Shown: positions 21,283-32,435 of the stretch, piece by piece | Position numbering within the stretch: position 1 is the first letter of the stretch | How the letters are laid out: the number at the start of each line of letters is the position of its first letter | Assembly (NCBI GenBank): GCA_030407315.1 | Contig: JALQPE010002705.1 | Span: forward strand, 1 to 64,000 | Reading direction: 5' to 3' | Source of the DNA: Asparagopsis taxiformis | Lineage: Eukaryota; Rhodophyta; Florideophyceae; Bonnemaisoniales; Bonnemaisoniaceae | DNA: 64,000 bases | Program-made: the position numbers and the translations under genes | Notes under the pieces: model-generated | What the model was told of the DNA's origin: nothing | What the model saw: only the letters and a program-made list of their open reading frames with translations | The model's database searches: none

Positions 21283-24200
21283 ATGGGAAGACCAAGGAAG
21301 CCCCGTTCCGGTCTGCGCCTTCGTTACAACACTGTTCCGCATCCCCATAACCGATCTAGACGTTCGACGTCCAGAACCGTATCTGATCCTTTTGCACCTC
21401 GGCGACATGACTCGAGACTCTTTCAAGTCGATCGAGTTGCCTCATCCCTTGACTCACTCGCTACTGCACCAGGATCCGAGCCTAGTCTGCGATTACCCCT
21501 GAAAAGCCCCTCCGAAGTAGTTCCTACTTCGATGTCTCCCGAAGGCCTACTTCCGCAGGAAGGTAGCATTCCCTTCGCAGACAGCGATGGTATCCAATAT
21601 ATCGTTCCCCTGCTTTGGAAGGTCATCAAGTTTTAAGTACTGTTGAAGATGAAGTCGTTTCCGTACCATGCAGCGAGAACGCGACCAGGGGGCCTACTCA
21701 TGACATCGAAACTGATAGAAGAGGAGGTTCCAAACATTATCCTGGCCGTATTGATGAAGATGAAACTCATCCAGAATTTAATGATGTGTGTGCTGAAGAT
21801 GAAGACCTTCTTCTACAAGAAATGACACAATCGAAGCTTCTCCTCTCGTCCCCTTTCATCGAGGACACCTCGAATCCGCTCCAGGCCCGCCAATATATGA
21901 CGCAATGGAAAACTCTGTATGCAGTAGCGAAGTTGACCGGATCCACGAAATGCACTGCCGCAGATCTGAATGAAGATCGCGTTTTGTTCGATTTCGGAAG
22001 GAAGGGTTCAACTGAAAAGCACGTTCGGAAAGGGCTTCCTCATTTTTCTACAATCACCCGAAAAGTTAGACCATGGCTATTCTTCAACGCCTGGTTGCGT
22101 TCGGAAACGGTGTATTTCCCCGTGAATGTAGACCGCAGTGCAGCACGTATGGCATCTCAGGCCATTTTGCGAAGAAGCAAGATCGAACAGAACACCGCTG
22201 GCCAAACTGCACCAGTACTAATCGTTCCACCAAGTGAATACGCCCGAGAAGACATCTCTACTCCAGAAATGTTCGATCTTGCCTGGCGCCATAACGTAGC
22301 CTCCAAGTCATTCGAATCTGATGGGGTACCAACTATACATGGAAACATATATACGTCGAATCTGGGGAAATTCAGAGAGCGCTTCGTGAAAGGACAAAAC
22401 CACTCTCTCAGTGCTGAGGAGATGGATGGTACACCCATCACTGCTTTCGGGGGTAGTACTGTCGAGGTCCGAGTTACCACTGGTCAACAAGCCAACCATC
22501 TGGACCCTAGAGCCGCCTCCTGCTTTCAGAAGAAATCAATTTCCTCCAACTCAGATTCTTTCGTGGCTTTCACGTCCTCTTCATGGGTGAAAAACAGTAA
22601 GGCCTCTGATCAGCAGCAGTCCGTTTCTCCCCACTCCTTCGGGCCTGGTTTGGTATTCCGCAAAAAGTTCTTTGAGCAATTCGCTCGACCTGGAGATCAT
22701 CTCACACTTTTATCTCCTGCTTCAGGATGTAACTTTACGTATACTACTGGGCAGCCTTTCATCGTCGGTCTTATAGTCAGCTCTCCGGGTCCCCCGTCTC
22801 CATTTCGCAAACTCATGTTCTTCATCAATTCTGAAGGACTTTACACTAATATCGGTGGCAGTCGTGCGATTAACAATGTCATTTTATTGAGTCAGGGCAC
22901 GAATACCCTTCCCTGCCATCCGACAAGTATCCGTGGTGTTCTCGACTGTGGCACCACATACTATGTCTACCCTTTTCTTTTGTACTGCGATGACTTCAAT
23001 GAGGCCTCTGGTAAGAGTGGTAGTGCTGTAGGATGTTATATGATCCCCATGGGGCTGCCAGGGGCAGCCCCTGGACTGTCGCCGGAATAGTTCTGCAGTG
23101 CGTATTATCGGTGTCGATATTGACGGCATAGAGTCAGTACAGAGCGTGACCGGACTATCGGCAGCTAAGCGTTTTCGAAAATTGCAACAGCTTTCGAAAG
23201 ATTATGCAAAACGTGTAGATGACCTGCTCGTAACTGTTCCTCCGAGAAAAAGGAGTACGGTACCATCAAAGAAAAGAAAACTGAAAGGAGATGGCTCTAT
23301 GGTAATTGACGCCGACCAAAATGAAGTTGAACAGAAGACTACGGGATTCAGGGCAAGGAAGCTTTTGGACAATAAGCCAAACTTGCATAAACTCATTGAA
23401 GCTTTCGAACACACGTTTCCTCTACTCAACCATGCTCGTCAGGTGGCTGAACTTTCCTTCGAAGCAACCCACCAACAGATGAAAAGAGGACTTGAACGTT
23501 CGGGAGGTGCTGACAGGCAGTTGGATGCAATGATGGCTGCACTTGGAAACCACTGGAAGGGAAGGCTCAACCTGGCTCTGAACAATTTTTCAAATGCGCC
23601 ACCAACTTCTGTTCAGCGAGATATCTCGAAACGATTCCTTCTCCGGGTCTTGTTCGGACGCGACCATTGTAAATCGATGGAGGATATCCCAGCAAGCACT
23701 CTGCATGATCTTCGGCAGGACCCACTTCTCGCACATCTCAGGAAGTCTTCTCTCCCATGCTTCTCATCTCCTTTTCATATTACTCTTGGTCTCCTGTGCG
23801 TTCCATATCAACCCAGCAGGACTTCACCTGTGGGCACAATTCAGATACTTTACACATTTCTGGAATACTTTGCAAAGTTGCTCGACTTATTTCTATGCAC
23901 CCTGCTTGCTCCACACCATTCTCTGGTACATCTAGAGAGTTTTTCAAGTGTCATGAAATAGCTTCCGGGTGTGTTGTACAAGCTTGCTACTCGAATTTGC
24001 TAAATTCTAAGATCTTACAGAAGACTTCTTCACCCTCCTTCTGGGCTGTCGATACAGTCTTCGAACCGACTTCGGGACAAGAACACATCCTACCTCATCT
24101 CTCTACGAAGGACAGATCTTCCGGCGGAATTAATCCTCTATCGTATGCAATTGTGCATTGTGTTTCCAAGAATAATTCCGATAATTCTAGTTTTACTGTG

Positions 24201-24404
24201 AATAGGGATTCAGGTTCTTGGTTCCTCCCTCTTACATCCGGGGTTCGAAAGGTTGGCTTGCTCCACAACTGCACTCCGTCACTTTGCAAATTGGACAACA
24301 GGAGTGGAAGAGGAGGGATAACGCACAATGGTCCTTCTTTCACAGAAGGAGGTTCATTCTCTTTCATGACCAGAGCAGATGGTTATCCGCCAAGGACAGC
24401 GTAG
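21283..24404 (+). pseudogene. Broken Plavaka/Tnp2-like transposase (copy 2)
   Basis: Paralogue of the 1233-aa minus-strand transposase. The N-terminal part spans several frames from about 21283. A long block (21615-23090) reaches the first aspartate motif, YPFLLYCDDFNEASG, then VGCYMIPMGLPG. About 300 residues are then missing, including the second aspartate and CxxC. The frame resumes near 23098 and carries the third-acid region, ELSFEATHQQMKRGLERSG (about 23445-23510). Another shift falls near 23740. The last block ends with GSWFLPLTSGVRKVGLLHNC and DGYPPRTA, matching the tail of the intact gene. The internal deletion sits on a small GC-rich palindrome (23051-23071). It cannot encode an active transposase. 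Confidence 0.8.
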
Positions 24405-24710
24405 AAATCTATGAAATTGTGTATTTGGTTTGGTTCGTCCTGCCAGAATGCTTTTTCTTGGATTCACCCATTCCTATTCTACAGATACTACTTTTTGTAC
24501 TTCTCCAGCCGAATATATGACTTTATTCCTTTCCGCACTCGTAAACTTGCACCTGTTTGTTGCTAGACTACTTCCCTATCCTTTTCCGACGTATTTATTC
24601 CCCAGTTTACCTTCAGCTTCCTTATCCATTCGTTGAACTACCGTCAACCTGAACCAGCTTCATCAGGGCGGAACATACCACGATAAAAGTAACGAAAAAT
24701 AGTCTTCTTG

Positions 24711-24816
24711 CTGCAGTAAAAAGTGATCTACAAAATGCATCTTCCTAGATCACTTCTTACTGCAGTAAAAAATGATCTACCAAATGCATCTTCCCAGATC
24801 ACTTTTTACTGCAGTA
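24711..24816. repeat. Two tandem 53-bp hairpins
   Basis: Each unit reads GCAGTAAAAA(G/A)TGATCT, then about 18 nt including AAATGCATCTTCC, then AGATCACTT(C/T)TTACTGC. The units are close copies, and the structure can also fold across both. It lies 300 bp downstream of the broken transposase. Confidence 0.9.
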
Positions 24817-25924
24817 CCTGGTCATTTTTTTCTAATTTTTCATCATTGGCTCCTCAGCCTGCAATACACGTTTCCGCTCACAAGCGTGCAGCTACACGCC
24901 ATTTTTCTAGTTCATGACGTGTCCATCTCGAGTCCATGCCGTGTCCATGAATCATCGATGATTTGTCTCTGATTTGTCAGTACGAAAAACGCGCGCTTTC
25001 GCACTACGCAAGTGAAATACGCGACCTCTGGGCTCACTCTGCAGCAATATTTAAGGCATGCGTCACGCTAAGTGCCATCGTCATCGCCTGTCGCATGGAG
25101 CACACCACCTAGGCAGGATGGGGTCGCGGTGTGTAATCGTATCCCTACGGATGTGGTTCCGCCCGCGACCTCATCCTACGATAAGGTTTTCCAGCCCATT
25201 TAGTCTTTTTTCCATTCCTCCCATTTTCTTTTTCTGCGGTTCTTCGTTGTTCTTCTGCTAACATACTTTTCTGCCTTTCCTACTTTCTGTTTCGTCTTTC
25301 TCAGGGCTACTGTCATTACTACGTTTTCTCACTTCTAATCGAGCTTTTGGCATACCGTTTCTAGCACTAACCACTGTTTCATCCACTTCTTTACATCTAT
25401 GTGCAGACAGAAGTTTCTGGGTTCTCTACAATCCGCTTACTCAAGCTCTGGCTCCACTATCAACGGTATGTTCTCTCGCTTCTAATCATGCTTCAAGCGT
25501 TGATGAAGTTACATTCCTAGCACTAACCATTGATTCATCTATTCTTTTCCTTCCAGGTGCCAACAGAAATTTTTGGCTTCCCCTCATCTCTCTTTTCGTG
25601 CCTATATGTATTTGTAGTTACTTTATGTAGAGCTAGCGTTTTGCCGTTTAGTATCTACCATGGTAGCTTAGTTCATAGTTCCTTAGTGCAGTGTACAGAT
25701 GATCTTCATGTTGTTAAACTTTTGGCGTTAGCTGCTCATTTTCCTATTCCATATCCACTACACCATATCGTAAATCTTGCGTGCCCGCTACTGGCTGCAC
25801 CCTAGTCTAATTCTTTATCCCTATGCAGATTTCCATTCTTCCTAGATATCGTTTCAGTCAGACCTATCCGTCCTGCAGTTTCTCCGCGAAAGTGCGATGC
25901 GCCGCCCATTCTACCTTTCAGTTT
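24817..25924. other. Non-coding region with a diverged duplication
   Basis: Pyrimidine-rich plus strand. Segments at about 25330-25425 and 25483-25585 are diverged copies (shared CTTCTAATC, TCTAGCACTAACCA, TTTCTGG/TTTTTGG). No gene recognised. Confidence 0.45.
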
Positions 25925-26105
25925 CTACCCAGAGCGCCCACCGGTACAACCACACTACCCAGTGGACATGAACCACGCCCACCCGACAGTACAACTACTC
26001 TACCCAGTGGACATGTACCACGCCCACCCGACGGTACAACTACTCTACCCAGTGAACATGGTCCACGCCAACCCGACGGTACAACCACTACATCCAGTGG
26101 AATTG
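25925..26105. repeat. 45-bp minisatellite, about four copies
   Basis: Units of 45 bp start with TACCCAGTGGACATG at 25956, 26001 and 26046, with a diverged copy from about 26089 and a partial one before. The shared core is CCACGCCCACCCGAC and GGTACAAC. Because 45 is a multiple of three, both strands stay open across it, which probably creates the long ORFs here. Confidence 0.85.
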
Positions 26106-26655
26106 AACCGTACCCATTACAGTGCTCCACGGTGGAATAATTCCAGTGTCACGAGCAGGTGTGATAATAGAATATATCCGGGCTTTCCACAGTACTGTAG
26201 TTTGGAAACTAACCGCGCTTTGCCTTGGGCCGTACATGCCCAGTCAATTGTCCCTTTCCAGATTATCGTTTGGCTAGTTCCACAAGTCAGCTTGGTCACG
26301 TCCCATGAGCAAAAAGTCACCTACTCTGGAATTATTCCAATGAATACAATAATCATACTTTGGTCACCGTCCATTCAGCGAGTGCTGCTTACGCCTGGTT
26401 TCAGACACCGGACCGTCACGGTGTGCCCATTATATTTTATAGTTTATTTCTACGAATCGCTCTGCACCTTCCACCACATATCGCAGTCACGGTGCACCCC
26501 ATATCTAACTATACCCATATACAGTACTGGTTCCATTCCAACAGTCCGTGCCTGCGTGACTTGGCCCGTTCCAGTCAACCCGCCGTCCTGCTCATATATG
26601 GACGTGGTTCATTTCCATCCCTACGTGTCCTTCCGTACATGGTTCAGCCATCACC
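26106..26655. other. Non-coding region
   Basis: Contains words such as GGAATAATTCCAGTG and GGAATTATTCCAATG, suggesting old inverted repeats. No gene recognised. Confidence 0.4.
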
Positions 26656-27078
26656 TCACGGCCACACCATAGTTCTGCTTGGTTCCTGCCTACTGTAAAA
26701 CAAAATCGCCGTGCTGGTCTCAGCCCATGATTTTTTACATTTTTTTTGATGGGCCTTATCCAAACGTTGGGATGGGCGTTCCGCTAAAATATGGTGACTA
26801 GTTCTACGGTACGATACGGCATTTTCCATGCAATATTCTCTATTTTTGCTTATCCTGTGGTCGCTGGAGGAAGCATGACCAGATTCTGGGTCTGGGGAGC
26901 TGAGTTGCGGGGAATCATGGTCGCCGTTTCGAGCAGGCTCATGGGTGACGGCAGGGACACGAGCGTTGTTGAAATGTTGGGGAGAGGGGTTGAAACGGTA
27001 GCGACACGTTCGCTCATGCAGCGCGAGCGCATAGGCATCTACGCAGTAGTAGAAGCACCCTTCATACTTGCATTCCAT
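26656..27078 (-). CDS. Short protein with C2HC zinc-finger-like start
   Basis: An ATG-started ORF of 140 codons. The first 25 residues hold CKYEGCFYYCVDAYALALHE and then RTC, a C-x4-C-x12-H-x4-C arrangement that fits a C2H2/C2HC finger with Cys in the last position. The rest is polar, Ser/Pro/His-rich and probably disordered. The last 30-40 residues are encoded in repeat-like sequence also seen near 34.3 kb, so the original C-terminus may be lost. It could be a DNA-binding fragment from a transposon or a chance ORF. There is no operon-like context. Confidence 0.35.
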   Translation of the reverse strand: MECKYEGCFYYCVDAYALALHERTCRYRFNPSPQHFNNARVPAVTHEPARNGDHDSPQLSSPDPESGHASSSDHRISKNREYCMENAVSYRRTSHHILAERPSQRLDKAHQKKCKKSWAETSTAILFYSRQEPSRTMVWP

Positions 27079-27664
27079 GTCGAGTTTTGACGCAAAAGGG
27101 AGGATTGCGAGCTGAACAGGGGAGACTGTGCCGTCCAGATGCGACCAATTTTATTTTTGTGGTGCTTTCGAGACTTGTAATGTAACGTGTTCATAGTTTT
27201 GTGGGTAGTAGTTTTGTGCTCACTCCAGCTGACATCCCAACGGTGGAATTTAACCGAGAGTTCAATCATTTCCAACTGTTACATCACATTGCGTGCTGGC
27301 AACGTGTGCATGGAAGGACGAACGACCGCCCTGGGAGATGAATTTTCAATTAATTCATTTGTAATAATAAACTTTTTTATTCCGAACTTCGTGGAATCTG
27401 AATGTGCTTTACAGCGGATATGCCACGGATCATGTAAGGAAAGCAAATGGATTCTCATATATATGATTATATGTTTATATTCGTTGTTCTCGATCCGGAT
27501 CTCATTGTTCGGGGAATCAGAGACCATGGCTTGGGCCATACTCAATCTCACTGCCGGCGATGATTTCGAGTATGCACAGCAAGACTTAAGCGGACGCTGA
27601 AAGCTGTCCGGTCGACGCCGCAGGCTCCACTCCGCCCTCATCACCGACTGAGATTCTTTGACCG
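27079..27664. other. Non-coding region
   Basis: No supported gene. Overlapping short ORFs on both strands show no motif or codon pattern. Confidence 0.4.
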
Positions 27665-28150
27665 CCTTTGCTTTGTTTAGTGTAGAGGATGGACGAAGGT
27701 ACGTGCGCGAATCTTGAGGGTATGCATTGAGGGAAGCGTGGGTTTTGAGTCTGACTATTTCCGTTGATGCGATATTTTTAATTACAAGCCTGTTGACTCA
27801 TGGTGTGTATTGAGCGGAGGATGGAAGAGAGGTACGTGAAGTTTTGAAAGTATGCTGCGAGGGAAGGTTGGTTTTGAGTCTGACTGTTGTGGTTGATTCC
27901 GATGTTGTGTAGATGATGCAGGAATGTTGATGACGGAAGGTAAGTTTCATTGAGTGCCAAGATGTGCTTTGCGAAGATATGGACTGCTGACTATGATTAT
28001 TCATTGCAAGGTTTTTGCATCATGGTTTGTATTGTGTGTAGGATGGATGAGAGGTAAGTAAGGGAGTTTCTAGGATATCTGGCGTGGTAAGCGTTGCTTT
28101 TGAATCTGACTGTTGGGGTTGATGTTTTGTATGTGATGCAGGAGTGGTGA
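27665..28150. repeat. Three diverged tandem units with intron-like borders
   Basis: Units starting near 27680, 27806 and 28035 share GAGGATGGANGAGAGGTA(A/C)GT, then after 50-70 bp GGTTTTGAGTCTGACTGTTG, then GGTTGAT. In units two and three this continues to TGATGCAGGA. GGTAAGT/GGTACGT and TGATGCAG look like splice donor and acceptor sites. No exon reading frame was recognised. Confidence 0.65.
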
Positions 28151-28503
28151 ACCAGGAACGGCAGGACTCAAGGAGAGTGAAGAAGGGATGTAGGAAGATG
28201 GGGAATGAAGCTGTGAGGTGTTCCTGGTAGGTGTATATTTTCGGGCATACGATAGAACTGAGAGTGCGTTTCAAGTGGTGTAAGATTTTGCTGACTATGT
28301 TCGTGTTTGATGTCTTGATGATTTAATGGGCAGGGTGGTGTCGAGGAAAGCGGGGATGGTATTGGGAAGGAGCGGATTTTTTGTAATCTAGGTCGTGAGG
28401 GTTCTTGAAGTATGTGCGAATGGTGCAGCTTGGCGTTCGGATGGTAGGGAGAACGCGATAGTGAGGGAGATGGGTGATCGACGATATGCTGACAGGTATT
28501 TTG

Positions 28504-28630
28504 TATTCTGGCTGGATACATATTCCGTATTCTGACTGGATATATATTCCGTATTCTGGTTGGATACGTATTTCCTATTCTAACCGAGTATCTATTTCCT
28601 ATTCTGACCAGATATGTATTTCCTATTCTA
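28504..28630. repeat. 24-bp minisatellite, about five copies
   Basis: Units of 24 bp of the type TATTCTGACTGGATA plus TATATTCCG. It is a multiple of three, so both strands read through as eight-residue repeats. The surrounding ORFs have no other support. Confidence 0.9.
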
Positions 28631-28759
28631 GAGAGACGTATTGTATACCAGCAGTTTCGTAAATGAGAGAATAAAATACGGTCCGATATGGGCCCTGAAT
28701 TTACCATCCGCTGTAATTTCTTCCCTCCCGATTTTGGCTGATATATTATATAGTGGATG

Positions 28760-28925
28760 TCGGGTCCTAGTATTCCGCCGAACGTACTAGAGAAAGTGGA
28801 CGTCCGCATCCAAAAAGTTTTTATTTTTTTGGACGCGGACGTTCATTTGTTCTAGTAAATCTCGGGGCCGACTAGGACCCGTACTAGAGAGACTGGACTT
28901 CCGCGTCCACTTCCGAAAACACAGA
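28760..28925. repeat. GGACGTCC repeat with hairpin
   Basis: Relative of 18831-19130. A hairpin of 19-bp arms (28798-28816 and 28826-28844) with two mismatches surrounds a T-rich loop, and CTAGTA/TACTAG words flank it. The right end shares the ACACAGACGT junction with 19.1 kb. Confidence 0.75.
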
Positions 28926-29849
28926 CGTAAGGCGATACATGCGGTACGACACCACGTTCGCAAATGCGTCTAGCATAGTCTTATGCTCTGGCAACGCGTG
29001 GCAAGGGGGAGCAAGGGCGTTCCCTGGTAAACGTACCGCGTTGACACGTTCGTTTTCGTGGACTCGCGTGTCCGTCGTGCCGAACGCACCCAGCCACGGA
29101 ATGTACGCCTCGCGTGGCGTGGGGGCTCCCGTATCGAATTGTGCCGTTCGTTCTGCGCCCGCTAACCACACGTGGTCAGGGGTATCGTGAAAACGTAATT
29201 GCCTTCGTGGCGTCTCGTCGGGGTTGGCGATGGCTCGTTGCACTGTCGCCCCATTCCAACCGTAGTTGGGGTTGTAGGTCCAGGTGTTGAGAGGTATCCT
29301 CCCGGGACGGCTGGGGAGGATTGCGAGTTATAGGCGCGCGAGCCTTCTTCGTAATTCGGATCGCTTCCGCTCGGCGGAGCGGAACGTCTGGCGATGATTT
29401 CGTTAAATATACGACAAACGAGTCGATTCTTCCCTCCACAGCGGAGAGGCGGTTTCGTAAGTCTTCGTTTTCCCGTTCGAGGGTCGCTGAGCGTTCACGT
29501 AACGCAGAAGCTTCGCGCTCCGAGACTCCGAGTCTCTGCCTTACGGCTTCGTCGACGGCCGCGTCGCTAGCCCTTTCGATGTGACCTCGAAGGTCTTCGT
29601 ACACTACACGCAGTGCCGTGGGATTCATGTTCCCTTCGTTGAGCTGACCGCGCGTTGCGGGCCCATACCCAAGGACTCAAACGGGCTTACCGTACGTGAT
29701 AGCTGGCCGATCGCCTCGATATCCGTCGGGATAGATCGATCGGTCGCGAATATCGCTTCTGCTGACAAGGCCACGTCGGCTTCGGCGTCCGCTGACGTTG
29801 GCAACGGTTGCCTGGGCGACGTACGCGAATTAAACATAGCGTAATTCAT
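28884..29849 (-). pseudogene. Frameshifted hypothetical coiled-coil gene
   Basis: Three overlapping frames appear to be one gene with high CpG content. The first block starts at the ATG at 29849 (MNYAMFNSRTSP...) and ends at 29625, its stop overlapping the ATG of the next block as ATGA. The second block (29628-29176) contains a heptad-like coiled coil, REASALRERSATLERENEDLRNRLSAVEG split across about 30 residues, then a basic Pro-rich stretch. Near 29310 the frame shifts. A third block (to 28884) continues with WTYNPNYGWNG, FHDTPDHVWLAGAERT and YIPWLGAFGTT before running into the GGACGTCC repeat. I do not recognise the family. The layout is reminiscent of gag-like or transposon accessory proteins, but that is a guess. 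Confidence 0.5.
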
Positions 29850-31292
29850 AGACCGTAGTCTTTAGCACGTAGCTTTCGTAACGTAAAAGAGCTCAACCTC
29901 GTTGGTTGTCGTTTTGCTCGTAGCAACTTCTAGGTCGAGAGACCAGTGTGGTAGTTAGTTCTAGAGTAGCTGGCACGAGCCATTGGACACGCTGTCCTTC
30001 TACGAAACGAAACAACGAACAGTGCCACCCGCTGGTGTTTGACTGTATTGGTAGAAAGGTAGAAGGTAGAGAGTAGGTTAGCGAGTACACACGAGCGTCA
30101 CGACGCAACAATCCACGCGAGAATGTCGAAAAATCACACAAAGTCTGAGTACAACCTTAGCACAGGTGTACAATTATTGCTCTCCGTTACAATCTCGACG
30201 AGTAAACGCCGTGGAGTGGTCGTCCTGTAGCAATATTATTGTGAGCAACACGTTGCGGTCCAAAGGTCTGGCTGGCGCGGTGTTGGTCAGACTTCACAGC
30301 ATGAGCAATTTTGAGAAAACCATTGATTTCACTGGTTTGAACCGGTCGATTTGGATGGAATAGCCGGCCAGAGCAAAATTTGTAAATTTTATTGGAAAAA
30401 AACCACGCGACGTGGCTGGATACAGTAGCGAAATGGGATGGAAGAAAACCAGAGGAAAGCATTGGCCAGGCCAGGCTGAAAGGCTGGTTCTGTACTGTAG
30501 TTGGGTATGATTCTTTTATGGTTTTAGATTTACGCCCGTTCATTCGCTGACGGCCAGCGGGGGTGGGATAAAGCCATTGAAATTATTAATTTCGGCTATG
30601 GAATGACGGGAATGGCAAACCAGCGACGGATACAGTACGTAGGGTGGTTGAAACCAGTGCATGGGCTAGTTTGGGATGCTGGTTTTGGTGGTTCCATTAC
30701 AGTAGGTGTAGTGTGGGACATGGTGTAAATGAACTTACGCATGAGCAATGTCTTGGGGTGAGCTGCTTGTAGGCTAGGTGCATGTATGAAATTGTTTCTT
30801 GGAATATATTCTGGTGTTGCCGTGAAGGAGGGAAATTTCCTATGTTGAGGTAGGTGAGAAGGTGGAAAGCTAGGAAATAATTGATAGGTAGTATAGTATT
30901 GTAGTACTGGAAGGGAGGTGAATTGGGCGGTGGGGTCAGAGTGAACGCGGGAATTAAAATGAAGAGTGGAGCGATTGACGTTGCCAACGTCTACAGTGTA
31001 CAGTAGGTCAGGAAATGGTTTGGCATCGCGGTCATAATCTGCATATATGCAGATTGGCATTCCACTACTTCCACCGCGTATGCATACGGATCCGTACAAA
31101 CGCAATTCTTCCAGTTACAAAGATAGATTTTGAACGACCCATATGCCCGCTCGCATGCACCAGATCTCTTATAGGAGGATGTAGAAAGGTGCTAGTAGAA
31201 GGAAGGAGGTGAAAGCAGTAAAATGGGCACTTACTAAGTATGAAGGTGACAACAAACACAAAGTTTTACGGCAGGGTTTGAAGTAGCTAGCT
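29850..31292. other. Non-coding region with CTGGT/ACCAG words
   Basis: From about 30400 to 30720 ACCAG, CTGGT and GGCCAG words are frequent, resembling the array at 34.0-34.4 kb. ORFs on the minus strand at 30596-31105 have no recognisable domain. Confidence 0.4.
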
Positions 31293-32435
31293 CTAGGCAA
31301 GGGGCAAGACTCGCTTTACAAGGGATATTACAAGCTGTTCATCTTCGTAGAAAGGTTGCAAATCTTCTGTGGCGTTGCAGGAAGGATTGGGGTCCTCAGA
31401 CGCCGGAGAGTGAAGGTCAGATTCATCAAATTTGATGGTCTCATATTCATGGGCAGATACGTTCCTCTTCTTCCGAATCAAACTGGAGAGTAGCTCGCCA
31501 CCCGGGATGTAGTCGCGAATGTCGAGGCAGCCGTGATGTCCAACAAATGGGAAGCCATCTTCTGCATAATCTTTTGCATTGAGCATTGCGCAGAAGAGGG
31601 ACTTCAAACATAGAGCAATTTTGTAAGCGGCGAGAATACTTTGCGTGCTGTAACAGAGAATGTGACGTTGATTGCACTGAGTGAGACTGCTGAGAAGAAT
31701 CATGGCGGTAGTGAGGAAGGAGAATTTTATCACCGCTTTTCTCTGCTTTGAGGTACTGGGGGATGAGGAGACAGCATCTGTGTCTGTGACGGAAACAGTA
31801 TAGGTGAGCTGAACCATGAGCTCCTCACAGCCGAGTGTGAAAGCGTTGAAGATTTTGTCGTTTTCTTCATAAACTTTGTGTGCTTCGGCACTGTTTCCGT
31901 GCGCTCTCGTTGTGGTCGGAATGGAATCGGGGGGACGAATGGGGAGCTCATTGCTTCCAGTCATGAACGAGCCATGGTTTCTGCTCGCAGTATTTTCGAG
32001 GAGAGCGGCGCCGAAGTCTTGGTGGAGAAGAAAGAAGGACGATTTGAGGAGCTCCAGTTTCACAGTCTTTCTGGAGTTGTTGAAGAACTTTGTGAGTGCA
32101 CGCAGCGCGGAAGTAGCGATTAGAACTGGTGCAGTGTCGGCGGGAGCGAGACCGGAATTTCTGAAAGTGGGGGACGAGAGTGAGGGAGCTGGAATGGATT
32201 CCATGTCGGAGTCGGTAGATAGTCTTTTCCGCTTTGAAGGGGGCACGAAGAGGTTGTCTTCGTCGGTAGGCATCGCGAGAGCAAATGCTTCGCGGAGAGC
32301 TTGAGTTGGGAGGCGCACCCAGGCGGGCTTGTTCAGAGGCACAACAGTCGCGTTTCGAAGTGGATAGCTGCGGAGTTCTGTCGACATTTTAAGGTCATCT
32401 TCTTCTCCAGGGTCTGCTAGTCCTGCCTTGCGCAT
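31293..32435 (-). CDS. Hypothetical protein, 380 aa
   Basis: The ORF starts at ATG 32433-32435; a longer start at a GTG is possible. I do not recognise the family. Residues about 1-40 contain WVRLPTQALREAFALAMP. A KRKR patch follows near 60 (possible nuclear signal), then a Ser/Pro stretch. A helical core spans about 100-320, with IKFSFLTTAMILLSSLTQC and a GFPFVGHHGCLDIRDYIPGGELLSSLIRKKR segment. The acidic end precedes LVKRVLPLA. Codon use is normal and the frame is clean. It overlaps the upstream minus-strand ORF (32417-32953) in another frame. The two may be one gene split by a frame shift, a spliced gene, or two genes. The transposase tail at 33.3 kb lies nearby on the other strand. Confidence 0.5.
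   Translation of the reverse strand: MRKAGLADPGEEDDLKMSTELRSYPLRNATVVPLNKPAWVRLPTQALREAFALAMPTDEDNLFVPPSKRKRLSTDSDMESIPAPSLSSPTFRNSGLAPADTAPVLIATSALRALTKFFNNSRKTVKLELLKSSFFLLHQDFGAALLENTASRNHGSFMTGSNELPIRPPDSIPTTTRAHGNSAEAHKVYEENDKIFNAFTLGCEELMVQLTYTVSVTDTDAVSSSPSTSKQRKAVIKFSFLTTAMILLSSLTQCNQRHILCYSTQSILAAYKIALCLKSLFCAMLNAKDYAEDGFPFVGHHGCLDIRDYIPGGELLSSLIRKKRNVSAHEYETIKFDESDLHSPASEDPNPSCNATEDLQPFYEDEQLVISLVKRVLPLA

Noticed and set aside
25962..26672. 236-codon plus-strand ORF
   Set aside because: Its first third is the 45-bp minisatellite, a multiple of three, which keeps all frames open; no motif follows.
28168..28809. 213-codon minus-strand ORF with eight-residue repeats
   Set aside because: The repeats come from a 24-bp minisatellite and the flanks are low complexity, so this is not a repeat protein gene.
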